Below are positions 10,346 to 21,325 of a stretch of DNA of 64,000 nucleotides, piece after piece. This stretch comes from Pelagophyceae sp. CCMP2097 (taxonomy: Eukaryota > Sar > Pelagophyceae). A model generated the notes under the pieces. The model had not been told where the DNA came from and did no database searches. It saw nothing but the letters and a program-made list of their open reading frames with translations. Both the position numbers and the translations under genes were made by a program. The stretch covers positions 346,750-410,749 of the forward strand of contig MU657181.1 in the NCBI GenBank assembly GCA_026770575.1, written 5' to 3'. Each line of letters begins with the position of its first letter. Within the stretch, counting starts at the first letter, position 1.

Positions 10346-11108
10346 ATGCGGCTCCACGCCGGCTCGGGTCTCTTCTCGGGCCTGCAGTGAGTCGCGTCGA
10401 GGCGGTGCTCTTCCGGGCGCGAGACCGTGACACGCAGGTTCGCGCCTTTGGTGCCGCAGTTGGTCGAGCAAGGCTTCCTCGTGCGCGACTTTACGCGCGG
10501 CCTCTCGAATCAGCCGGCGCTGGCGGAGTCGGGTTTCAAGTTCGACGTGGGCCGTTACAACGAGCGGCGGCGGAGCATGTATACATCTGACCTTTTTGGT
10601 TCAAAAGACCCGTGGGCCGCGGGCAATTCGCAGCGCGACATCCATATTGGTTTAGACGTCGGCGGGCCCGTCGGCACGGCCGTCCACGCGTTTTCCGACG
10701 GCGTGGTGCACGCGTGCGGCTACAACGCGGCCGAGTTGGATTACGGGCACGTCATCGTGACGAAGCATTTACTCAACGGCCTGCCCGTCTGGGCGTTGTA
10801 CGGCCACCTCAGCGCCGCGAGCATCGCCGGTGAGTCGCCCGCGGCTCGCCTATTGCGACACGGTTGCTGCAGGCAAGGCCCCGGGCCTGGAGATCAAGCG
10901 CGGCGACGTCGTCGGATGGCTCGGCGACGTGCACGAAAACGGCGGCTGGCCCGCGCACGTCCACTTCCAGCTTTCTCTGACCGAACCCGAGACGCACGAC
11001 ATGCCCGGCGTCGTCTCGGCGGAGCAGCATTTAGACGCTCTTCGGGACTACCCAGACCCGCGAACCGTCCTCGGGGCCCTCTACCAAGGAGACGGACTCT
11101 TCGAGTGA
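10346..11108 (+). CDS. M23-family (LytM/NlpD-like) metallopeptidase
   Basis: Exons 10346-10386, 10438-10829 and 10873-11108; 222 residues. Zn2+ ligands of the M23 fold are visible: HIGLD (first His and Asp) and, after VWALYGHLS, the HVHFQ motif. The second intron (43 bases) joins GHLSAASIAG to KAPGLEIKRGDVVG in phase. M23 enzymes cut glycyl or cross-link bonds in peptidoglycan; eukaryotic algal copies are of bacterial ancestry and may act on engulfed bacteria or be non-catalytic. No signal peptide is seen at the chosen ATG. The first exon is only 41 bases. Confidence 0.85.
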
Positions 11109-11708
11109 AGAGGCGCGGCAGTAAAATGCATCGAGGAGGTTCGCAACGGAGGAGACGACCGAGTCGACGAGGACGGGAGATGAAAATGGTCCGAGGGGCG
11201 AGTACCATGGTCTTGGGCGTGGGTTCAGGAGGATTTTCTTGGATCAGGTGGTTTTTCACCCCGCCCACGCCCTCCGAACCTCTCGTGCGCCCAGATGCGT
11301 TTGGAGAGGGAGCATCCTCGGCATTCGAGTGCGACGTTCGGATCTTTGCCGTTGAGTTGAGGCGTGAACTACAGTCTACCTTGGCAAGTTGAGGCTCAAG
11401 CGGAATATACCGGCTCCGGTGGGTCTTCTTCTTCGAGTATGCACTCCAATGAGGCTGCTAAAACCAACAGTCGAGCACGTCGCGGCTGCGGCTGTATCCA
11501 CACAATATAATGGCTGTTTCCCGCGTCGAAGGAACCACGGCCAGTGAAGGCTCCGGGTTTTGCGCAGAAATATTTCGCGTTGCACATTATTCCGCCGGAA
11601 AATTCAGGATCCTAGAAATTCCTACAATTGTAGGATTCCTAGGTGGATTTGCTACACAAATTATTTCCAAAGCGCAAAAAGACCGTCGGACCGGAACTCG
11701 CCGCGACG
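11109..11708. other. intergenic, with a palindrome
   Basis: No convincing exon. The stretch is AT-richer and contains the palindrome at 11611-11643. It separates the M23 gene from the IQ/HEAT gene and probably holds the latter's promoter. Confidence 0.5.
11611..11643. repeat. 33-bp near-perfect palindrome
   Basis: Bases 11620-11635 (TCCTACAATTGTAGGA) are perfectly palindromic, and the outer CCTAG...CCTAGG arms also pair with one or two mismatches. It shares the core TAGGA/TCCTA with the palindromes near 16742, 45819 and 52646. Confidence 0.8.
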
Positions 11709-14700
11709 ATGGACGCGCGCGCGCCGGGCGGGCGCCCGGCCGGGTGGAAGCCTCCCCCGCCGCCGCCGGCGCGCCGACCCTCACCGCCCCCGGCGGTCAG
11801 TGGAGATATCACACCCGTCAAGTCGCCGGCGGTGGTCGCGAGGACCCTCGACATCGACGACTACGAAGCAGCCTCGGAGTCCCGCCCGCGGGGGTGGTCG
11901 TTGGCGTCGCCGGGCGCCGCGCCGGACGAGGCCGGCGCGCAGCACCAGCGCACGTCCGCGCAGAGCGACGGGGACGACCAGTCTGACCACGACAGCTCCG
12001 CAGTCTCCATCCAGAAGAAACTGCGCGGTGCGTCCGCCACTTCAAGGCCGCGTACCCAACACACAAGCCGCAGGTGTCCTGGCCAAGCGCACGGCCGCCG
12101 CGCTCAGGGCGAAGCGCCGCGCGCGCTCCGAGGTGCGCAGCAATAGGCCGCGGCTCCGTCGTGGTCTTACCTCGTGCGCCGCCTAGGACCTGTCGGGCTT
12201 GGCGACGCGCATCCAGGCGCTGAGCCGGCGCCAGCAGGCAGCGCGGCGGCTTTTGCGGCTGGAGCTGGACCGCCGCAGCGATGCGGCCGTCCGTTTGCAG
12301 ACGCAGGGCCGCCGCGCGGCGGCGGTGCGCGCGGCGGCGCTGCGCCGCGACGCGCACGGTGCCGACGCGCGGCGCCGCGAGGGCGAGGCTCGCGCGGCCC
12401 AGGAGCAGGACGGCGTGGTCACCGTGCGGCTGCCGCGCGCGACCAACTCCGGCGAGCGCCGCGGCCGCCTCGCCGCGCTGCTGCGCCGCACCGGTTCAGG
12501 TGCGCCCGCCCGCGCGCACACAAAACACAACCGCCGACGCGAGAGCGCGCCAGGCAGCACGAGCCCGGCGGTGGACCCGGCGCCGCCGCCGAGCCAGCCG
12601 GCGCCGGCCGACGCCGCGCGGCCTCCCGTCGTCGAGTCCGAGCTGCCCACGGCGCAAGTCGCGGCCATCGAGGAGCGCGCGCTCCTCGCCAGCGTCGGCC
12701 GCGTCGACTCGTACCGCTCGGAACGCGACGGGTCCATGTCCGGGCTCCCGGTGGCGTTTGCGTGCTCGCTCATCACAGAGGCGACGCAGCCCGCCAACTC
12801 GGCAGTCGTACACCTCCCCGACCGCACCATGGAGGAGCCGCATACACCGCCGCCGCCGCCGCCGGCGGCCGCGCGCGCCGGGGCGTCGTCGGCGGACGTG
12901 GACGACGTCGTCCCGCGGTCGCCCCAGGCCGCGCGGCGGCCGCCGCCGCTGCCGTCGGCGCCGCCGCCGCCCACCGCCCTCGAGGACGCCGACGTCGGCC
13001 TCGTGCTGCGCACGCTCCGCGAGAGCCAAGGCGCGTCGTCCCTCTGGACATTTCGTCGCCCTCTGGACATTTCGTCGAACAATTGACAAGCGCGCTCGCG
13101 TGGAAAGAAGTTATCATGTAGGCGCGCTGAACTCACCGATTCTACGCCGACAGCGGTCTGCGCAAGAAGACCCCCCGCGCGCCCCGGCGGCAGCGGGCGC
13201 GGCCGAGGCGGCCGGCGCGCTGACGGAGGACCGCGTGGCCACTATCTCGGAGCTCGCTTCCAACTCGGCGACGCCGGAGCAGCGGCGCGGGGCTCTGGCG
13301 CTGCTGGCGGGCGAGTTCCGCAACGCGGCGCGCGCGCCAGAGGGCGCGGCGCCGATTTGCGCGCTGCTGGCGCTCGTCCGGCCGTTGTACGACGAGGACA
13401 CTAACGTCCGCGTCGCCGCCGTACGCTGCGCGCAGCGCCTCGGGTCTTTGGAGCTCGCGCAGTTCGCTTTAGACGACGAGGCGGCGCCCGTGCGCAGAGC
13501 CGTCGTGGAGGCGCTGTGCGACGCGGACGCCGCGAGTGGCGCGAATGGCATCGTCCGCCGGCCAGAGGACCAGCGCCTCGTGACGCTCATCGTCTCGCTG
13601 ATGAAGGCGCTGGAGGACGTGACACTGGACGTCGAGATCCTTGTGAAAGGGGCGCGGCGACTCCGCGATGCGCTCCTGCGGACGGGCGTCCGCAGGTCGC
13701 CGGGCCTGCTGGCGGCGCCGCTGGAAAAGGGCATGCAGGCGCAGCGGTCCGAGACGGTGCGCATCGCGCTGGTCGTGGCCGCGGGCGAGATGCGCGCCGT
13801 CGACTCTTTGACGAAGATTGCGATCTTTGACGCCGCGCCGGCCGTGCGCCGCGCCGCGGTAGAAGTCCTCGGCTGGAACGAGGCCGCCGACGAGCTGCGC
13901 GAGCTCGTGCTCGCCGGCGACGATGACGCGCGCGTGCGAGCCGACGCCCTCGAGTGGCTCGAGCGCCTGGACGACGCCGACGGCTTGGCGGCGCGAGGCC
14001 TCCTCGGCGACAAGTCCGCCGAGCTGCGCGCACGCGCGGCGACGCACCTCGGCGCCGTCGCGGCGCGGCGCGTCGCCGGCTGCGCGCCCGCGCGGCGGCG
14101 AGGGACGGCGCTCCCCTGCGCGGCGCCGCCGCCGCTGACTTCGGTGGCGGACTTTGTCGTGCCTCCCGGCCACGCGGCGCTGCGCGAGCCGTGGTACGGC
14201 GCCGTGACCGAGGCGCTGGGCCGCGCCTTGACGTCGGACGGCAACGTCGGCGTGCGCGGCGCGGCGGCGACGCAGCTGGCGCGCCTCCGGAGCGTGCACT
14301 GGCTGGCCAACGGACTGCGAGACGTGCACACGCAGCTGCGGCAAAAGTGCGTCGAACTCCTCGGAGACCTCGGCCCAGACGCCGTCGACGCGCTCGAGGT
14401 GGCGCTGCACGACGCCGACGCCGCCGTCAGACACGCCACGATTGAGCGCCTCGGCCGCCTCGGCGACCCGCATTTACGCATCGACGCCACGGCCACGCGC
14501 GACGCCGAAGAACGGAACCGCCTCTTCGCCGTCGGCTGGCTCGCCAAGCTCCGGCGGCCGGCGACGTTGGCGCAGCAGTGCCTCGTTGACGCCTCGTCGG
14601 CCGCCGTGCGCGCGGCGGCGGCGGAGGCGCTGGAAAAGCTGTTTACGGAGGTTAACGCGCGGCCCGCGGCCGAGGACAGTGGCGGCGCGATCGAGCTCGC

Positions 14701-16522
14701 GGCGGCGACGACGGCGTGCCGCGCGGCGCTCCTCGTGCGCCTCGGCGACACGGAGCGGCGCGTGCGCGTCGCCGCCGCGCTCGCGCTGGCCGCCGTCGGA
14801 GAGCCCGCGTGGAAGGACGTGCTCCGCGGCGACTCGGGCGACTGCGCGCGCCTCGGCCGCTTAAAGGGGCCGAAAGGGACGGCGGTGCTCGTCTCCGTCT
14901 TGTGCGACGCTTCGGAGCTGAGTGACCGCATCGCCGCCGCCGACGCGCTGGCGACGTTGCGCGAGGCGCCGCGGCTCGCCATCGAGGCCCTCTGCGCCTG
15001 CTGCGCGGCGCGCGTGCTCCCCGCGGCGCTTCGCGTGGCGGCTCTAAAGGCGCTCCAGGCGCTGGCGGCGACGGCGCCCGACGACGCGCAGTTGGACGCG
15101 GCGCTGCGGGCGTCGTTCGGCGACGCGGAGAGCGAGGGCGTGCGCGTCGCGGCGGCGCACTGCGCCGGCGCCTGCCGCGCCGCGGGCGCGCACGCGCTCG
15201 AGCACGGCTTGCTCAAGCACGTCCGGCCAGCAAAGGAGGCGTCGGCTTTGGTGAGAGCGGCGTGCGCGGCGCGGCTCTCGCACTTTGGGCCCGCGTCGCG
15301 CGCCGCGGGCCTGGCGTTGCTCGACGCGCTGAGGGACCGCGACGTGGCGACGCGCGACGCGGCGGCGGCGTCGCTGTCGGCTTTTCAACGGAGCGACTTT
15401 ACGGCTGATCTGGCGCAACGAGCGGCGGCGTACCTCACACAGACGCAAAAGAAAACGTATTTAGACGGCGACGATTATCTGCCGCACGGCTCGCCGGTGA
15501 CGCGCGCGGCGGCGGCACGCGCGCTCGGCGCTCTAAGGTCCGCCACTGCGCTCGACGCGCTGCACGACGCTCTGGCGAGGGACAAGGAGCCGTTGGTGCG
15601 CCGCGCTCTATGCCACGCTCTGGGCGAGGTGCAGCACCCGAAATCGTTGAAGCCGCTGCTGGGGCCTCTGCGGGACAAGAAGAATTTGGCCGTCGTCGAG
15701 GCGGCGCGCGACGCCGTGGCCAGACTCGACTACTCGCTGCTGAATTGCCTCCAGCGCGGCGAGGCCGTACTGAAGCACGCGCCCATCTTCAAGAGCAAGC
15801 AGCGACTATGGACGTCGCTCAAGGCCCTCGTCCTCACGGACGCGCCGAGGCTGTTTTACGTCGACGCGGACACTCTAAAGGCAAAGTCGTGCGACGTTCA
15901 CACTTTGGTCGTCGACGCCGACAACGCCGCCGCAACGACAGCCACGACGAGGGACCTCGCGTTTCACGTCCCCGGCCAGGGAAGGGTGCGCGTCACGCTG
16001 CTCTACGGCGCCGCCACGGACTGGCTCGCCGCGCGCGGCCAGGCGGTGGCCTACCGCAACCACCTCGACGGCGAGGCGCGCGTGCAACTCGACCGCGCCG
16101 CCGCACCCGCCGCCACGAGCCCGCACGACGCGCGCCACAGCGTGCGGATAATCGCCACGCCGGCGTCGCCGGCCGCGGCGCAGCGGTCGCCGCCGCGGAC
16201 GCCAGTGGACAAGTCGCACCCGGCGTCCGCGGCGCCGTCGCCAACGGCAGCGGCGGCGACACCGGCCGCGGCGCCGTCGTCAACGGCGGCGGCTGCGGCA
16301 CCGACCGCGGCGCCGCCGGCGGTTGAAAAAAGCGCGTCGCCCGTGCCACCGCCGCCGACGGCGCCGCCGCCGCCGCACATGCTCCGCGCCGCGGCGGCCG
16401 CGAGCCCATCGCCGCCTCCGGCGGCGGCGAGGCAACTGGCAGCGTCGCCCGCGGCGGCGGCGAGTCAGCTGGCAGCGTCGCCGTCACCCGTCCGCGTTAG
16501 ACCGACGAGCCAATGGAACTGA
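11709..16522 (+). CDS. IQ-motif, HEAT-repeat and PH-domain scaffold protein
   Basis: Exons 11709-12027, 12074-12132, 12187-13054 (or 13031), 13122-16522; about 1,548 residues. A Pro-rich N-terminus is followed by IQ-like calmodulin-binding segments (SIQKKLRG, LATRIQALSRRQQAARR, AAVRLQTQGRRAAAVR) at about residues 95-190. HEAT repeats span about 440-1280 (recurring VRxAAxxALGxLG pattern), then comes a PH domain at about 1290-1390 whose KALVLTDAPRLFYVDADTLK matches the PDK1-type PH domain. The tail is a low-complexity Ala/Pro/Ser stretch. The set suggests a Ca2+/calmodulin-responsive, lipid-binding scaffold; no exact family is recognised. Bases 12499-12552 look like an in-frame optional intron (GTGCGC...CAG). 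The exon 3 donor is either GT at 13055 or GC at 13032; both keep phase. An 18-bp tandem repeat lies there. Confidence 0.8.
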
Positions 16523-16929
16523 TCACGCCCCCCCGCCGCTTCGTTTAGCTTAGTGAAGAAGGCCTTAAGGCACCCGTTTTTTTTAAAGTTTCAACTTCGG
16601 GCCGATGGCTCCCTTGCCGCACTGTTTCTCAAAGCTGCCCACAACGACCAGTTCGCCTGCCCGTGGGGACCGCGAGGGGCACTCGATCTGGCGTGTCGTA
16701 GTAGTCCGCGGACCAACTGCGTCGACCGGGATATCGCGCGCTAGGAATTCCTACTTGAGACGGAGCAACACTCCGGGGCCGTTTCCGGGCCCGTCTCAAG
16801 GGCCGCATCGGGCACATGCGACGCAATCCTCGGCGGGCGGTTCGCACGTACCCCAAAGACGCCACGCCGCTCCTGGCCGTCGACGTCGTACCCACGTGCC
16901 CCTCTAGGACTTCCTAATAACGTACCCAT
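16523..16929. other. intergenic, no gene seen
   Basis: 3' flank of the scaffold gene up to the second repeat copy. It includes the palindrome at 16742-16753. No supportable exon. Confidence 0.5.
16742..16753. repeat. palindrome TAGGAATTCCTA
   Basis: One of three exact copies of this 12-base palindrome in the window (also 45819-45830 and 52646-52657), all between genes. Two of them lie shortly before a copy of the composite repeat. Confidence 0.8.
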
Positions 16930-17412
16930 ATTACAAGAGCGCGTTGGAGGCACACGGAAACCCGACTTCGAGCGAAGGATACAGACAAATCCCATTGCAA
17001 TGCCCAACGTAAATAATTAAAAATATTTATCTAATCGCTGAACCTTCTAATCCTCCTTATCTTTATTTTTATTTCTTATTTCTTATTGAGCTATGTTTTT
17101 TTGCGGCCGACCAGATTCGAACCTGTGACCAAAAACTTCATCTATGATGATTCCAATTAGGCTCCTGCTCGACCTCCACTCCCAATTTTAGCAATCGCAT
17201 CTACCACCAATCGCTGAATCGGCCGAGTTGCTGCCCTTTTCAATTGGCCCTCAGTTTTCTTCCCAAAGGTGGAACCTCACGGATTTACCCTGGGACGGAC
17301 AGACAGACAGACGGACGGACAGACAAGCCCCTGGTAATCCTTCAATCAAAGGACCCGAAGGGCCCTTGCCGTAAACTGACGTTGATTAAACGGCAAGGAC
17401 CCTTCGGGTCCT
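16930..17412 (-). repeat. dispersed composite repeat, copy B (tRNA-derived SINE-like)
   Basis: Full-length copy. Read on the minus strand: hairpin (17350-17412), (GACA)n tract, conserved GAGGTTCCACC block, then a tRNA-like segment (about 17101-17188) with an A-box-like TGGAGGTCGAGCAGG and a B-box GGTTCGAATCT, then an AT-rich body ending near 16930. The B-box sits in a T-arm-like hairpin followed by CGGCCGCA, but the 5' acceptor strand does not pair with it, so this is a tRNA-derived element and not a working tRNA. The order fits a Pol III-transcribed SINE with extra upstream sequence. No coding capacity. Confidence 0.8.
17350..17412. repeat. 23-bp inverted repeat of repeat copy B
   Basis: Same hairpin as at 164-226, with the same single mismatch and one loop substitution. 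Confidence 0.9.
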
Positions 17413-17957
17413 CAAAAATACTGAGGTACATACCCTCGCACAAATTCCTGGCTGGGACGCACCCGACGAGGACGCAGGGGCCTCAGCTTTTTGGTATGGA
17501 GGGACCTCCTGGCCCCAGGTGAGGCTGACTCAAGGAACTCTACCCTCTTTCTACACAGACATACGGCATCGCGCGTGGTCATCATACGGCCGCACAGACT
17601 TTTCGGTATTATATGGTGGTAGGAGGAAAATTTTGTTAAGTGAAGGGTAAAAAGGTGTTTGCGCGTAGGTAGACCCCATACTAGACGAGTGGTGCGTCCG
17701 CGGAGGGGCCAGGACAACCGGTATTCACTGGAACTAGCCCCACCGACTTGTGTTTATCACGGACGCGTCAAAATGATTCGAAAGAAAGTTCCTGCCGGAG
17801 GAAGTTGCGGAGGATTGAATTTTCGTCTTCAAAAGACGTCAATTCTAAAGTTTTCCACACCAAATTGGACTTATACCAACCGGCCGGACAACCACCAGTG
17901 AGAAATCTGACGCAACAACACGGTCGATGGGTCCGCAAAATGTGTAAATTTGAACCC
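17413..17957. other. upstream region of the proton-pump gene
   Basis: No exon recognised. AT-richer than average and directly before the ATG of the ATPase, so probably promoter and 5' UTR. Confidence 0.45.
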
Positions 17958-20949
17958 ATGTCGAAGGCGCCCTCTCAAGCAGAGGAGGACCCCGCGGAGG
18001 TGCGTCGAGGCGCCGGGGGCGCCCGCCTGCCCCACTGATCGCACCCGGTGACCTCCCCCCGAGACGCGCGCGTCGCTCGAAGTTGGATTATTCCCTCGTC
18101 GGCGAGTGCGATTCCACCCCGGTCGCCGCCCCGTTGCGTTGCCCTGCGCTCTTTGCTTTGACGCCCCGCTGCAGGACGGCGTCACGATGTACTGCGGCGT
18201 GCCCCTCGAGTCGCTGGTGCAGACTGGCAAGCTCGGGCTGAGCGACGCCGAGGCCGCGGAGCGCCTTTCTAAGTTCGGCCCTAACGCCCTCGAGGACAAG
18301 AAGGTGCACCCGCTGAAGAAGCTGGCTTTAAACTTCGTCTCGCCCATGGCGCTCATGATCTGGATGGCCATTATTATTGAAGCGGTGATTCAGGTGCGCC
18401 GCAGCCGCAGAAAAGTCCAGCTTTTGCCAGACGCGCCTCTCTAGGACTGGCCGAACATCATCGTGCTCACGACGCTGCAGGTCCTCAACGCGGTGATCGG
18501 GTGGTACGAGGACATGAAGGCCGGCGACGCGGTGGCGGCGCTTAAGGCGTCGCTCAAGGCGCACGCGTCCGTCTGCCGCGGCGGCGTCTACTCGACCATC
18601 GACGGGGCCGACGTCGTTGTGGGCGACCGCATCGTGCTGCACGCCGGCGGCGCCGTGCCCGCGGACTGCCGCCTGGACGCGGACTTTAAGGGCGAGTTGG
18701 AGATTGACCAGGCGGCGCTTACGGGTGAGTCCATGCCCGCCAAGATGCGGTGTGGCGACGAGCCCAAGATGGGTTCCAACTGCGTGCGCGGCGAGGCCGA
18801 GGCCGTCGTCATCGCCACGGGCGGCCAGACGTTTTTCGGCAAGACTGCTTCCATGATTAACCGAGTCCACGAAATCTCCCATTTCGACAAGATCATCATC
18901 GCCATCACAAAGGCCCTCCTCGCCGGCTCGACGCTCCTTGTCGCAATTTCTTTGATCGTCCTTTTGCTGCGCGGCGCCCCGCCCCTCGAGGCGCTGGCAT
19001 TTGCCGTCGTTCTTCTTGTCGCGTCCATCCCAATCGCGCTGCCAGTCGTCTCGGTGACGACCATGGCCCTGGGCGCGCGCGCTCTGGCGCGCAAGGAGGC
19101 CATCGTGACGCGGCTCTCCTCGATTGAGGAGGTGGCCGGGATGACGGTGCTCTGCTCGGACAAGACGGGCACGCTGACCATGAACAAGATGGTGCTCCAG
19201 GAGGAGCTGCCCATCTTCACGCCTGGCGTCTCGCGAGACCAGGTCCTGGTGCACGCCGCCCTCGCCGCCAAGTGGCGCGAGCCGCCCAAGGACGCGCTGG
19301 ACACTTTGGTGCTGGGCGCGGCGGAGCTGCGGCTGTGCGACGCTTACGAGCAGGTTGAGTACCTCCCCTTCGATCCGCGCACCAAGCGCACCGAGGCGAC
19401 GCTGAAGCCAAAGGGCTCGCCGGCGCCGGCGTTCAAGTGCTCCAAGGGCGCGCCCCACATCATCCTCAGCCTCTGCGCACCCGGGCCCGAGCTCAAGGAG
19501 CGCGTCGAGGGCATCATCGAGACGCTGTCCAAGCGCGGCGTGCGCTCGCTCGCCGTGGCGCGGACGAACGACGTGGCCATGGAGTCGTGGGAGCTCCTTG
19601 GCATTTTGACGTTTTTGGACCCGCCGCGGCCCGACACGGCCGCCACCATCAAGCGCGCAAACGAGCTCGGCGTGCAGGTGAAGATGATCACGGGCGACCA
19701 CATCGCTATTGCGATCGACATGGCGAACCAGCTGCACATGGGCACGAAGATTCAGGGCTGCGACGGCCTGCCCAACTTTGACCCAAACGGCGGCAAGATC
19801 CCCAGAGACCTCGGCGAGCGCTACGGCGAGATGATCGAAAGAGCCGACGGCTTCGCCGGCGTCTTCCCGGAGCACAAGTTTTTGATCGTCGAGGTGCTGC
19901 AGCAGCGCGGCTGGCTCGTGGGCATGACGGGCGACGGCGTGAACGACGCGCCCGCCCTGAAAAAGGCCGGCGTCGGCATCGCCGTGTCCGGGTCGACGGA
20001 CGCGGCGCGCGCGGCGGCGGACATTGTGCTGACGAACGACGGCCTGTCGACGATCATCGACGCGATTGTGATCGCGCGGACCATCTTCCAGCGCATGAAA
20101 AACTACGTCGTCTACCGCGTGGCATGTACCACTCAACTTTTGCTCTTCTTCTTTATCACCGTCTGCTTCGTCCACCCGGACAAGTACGCCGGCTGGGCCG
20201 ACTTTGACGACGAAGAAGCGCCGCCCAACTCGTTCTCGCTTCCCGTCATCGTCCTCGTCTTGATCACCATCTTGAACGACGGCACCATCATCTCCATCGC
20301 CTACGACGCCGTCAAGCCATCCAAGCTGCCGGAGAAGTGGCGCCTGCCCCAGACGTTTGCGATTGCGTTTTTTCTCGGCGGCGTGGCCTGCGTCTCCTCG
20401 CTCGTCATCCTGCACTTCATGCTCCAGTCGCGCCTCGACGGCTCGCTCTGGCGCCACGCCGGCCTCCCGCGCATGTCCTATGGCGAGCTCAGCTGCGCCA
20501 TGTACCTGAAGATTTCCGTGTCGGACTTTTTGACCGTGTTCTCCGCGCGGACGCGCGGCCCCTTTTGGTCGCGCGCGCCGGGCACCTTCCTCTTCTTCGC
20601 CGCCTTCGTCGCGACGCTGCTCTCGACGATCATCACGCTCTGCTGGAACCCGGGCTACGGCGGCATGGAGCCCGTCGGCGCGACGGTGGTGGCGTTCGTC
20701 TGGGCGTACGACGTCTTCTTCTTCCTGGTGCAAGACTTCACAAAGGTCTACTTCATCCTGCTCATCAACTGGTACACGGGCGAGAACGAGGACGAGCACA
20801 AGCTGGACAGCGACGAGGAGCCGCCCGAGTCCATCATCTCGTTCTACCGCCGGTTCCACAGCAGGCACCTCGCGTCGGGGCAGCCCGCGGGTGACCACTA
20901 CCAGCGCCTCGAGAACGGGGGTGCCGGCAACCACGCCGGAGTCCTTTAA
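17958..20949 (+). CDS. P-type (P3A) plasma-membrane H+-ATPase
   Basis: Exons 17958-17999, 18175-18393 and 18445-20949; 921 residues, the usual P3A size. It pumps H+ out of the cell at the cost of ATP. Motifs: LTGES of the actuator domain (about residue 178), phosphorylated Asp in CSDKTGTLT (about 326), KGAPHIIL of the nucleotide pocket, and MTGDGVNDAPALKKA (about 580). The N-terminal cation-ATPase segment reads SDAEAAERLSKFGPNALEDK, then two helices, and about six C-terminal helices follow. The first exon encodes only 14 residues (MSKAPSQAEEDPAE) and is joined by a GTGCGT donor. The C-terminal tail after the last helix is acidic and short, without the plant 14-3-3 motif. Confidence 0.96.
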
Positions 20950-21325
20950 CGAGAGCCTCACCAAGCCGGAGGAAAAACGAAAAACGGTGCGCCCACTAGG
21001 CCTCACCACCTCCGCGCCCCACGAAACGGGCGACGGGATGCAAATGTTAAACCTCCTCTGAGGAGGCCCCCACCCGGAAGCGCGCGCACGCGATTTCCAA
21101 TTCAAGAGCTCCACCGCACCAACGCAGCGCGAAAGACGCTCTTTCTGCTTGTAAGCGCCTTATGAAAATCTTCCGGATCCGCTGATTTCGATTCGGGGAA
21201 TCTTCCTAAAATTTTCGGTGTCGCCGCGACGGCGCCCCCGGGCACGTCTCCCCGGAGCAGGCGCCGCGCCCCCCCGGATGTGACCGGGGCCGGTCGAGCT
21301 CCACGACGTACCTTTCGAGGGGAGC
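20950..21325. other. intergenic, no gene seen
   Basis: Contains a small CCTCCTCTGAGGAGG hairpin at about 21053-21067 that could lie in the ATPase 3' UTR. Otherwise nothing recognised. Confidence 0.45.

Noticed and set aside
13114..15216. 700-codon minus-strand frame opposite the HEAT exon, very rich in Ser/Ala/Arg
   Set aside because: Antisense shadow of HEAT repeats in GC-rich DNA; low-complexity composition.
17101..17188. A possible functional tRNA gene (also 46040-46127)
   Set aside because: A- and B-box-like motifs and a T-arm-like hairpin exist, but the acceptor strands do not pair and the anticodon arm is degenerate, so it is tRNA-derived repeat sequence.
18328..21114. 928-codon open frame on the minus strand opposite the H+-ATPase
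   Set aside because: It mirrors the codon pattern of the ATPase (high GC at third positions leaves the antisense frame open) and its translation has no family features.
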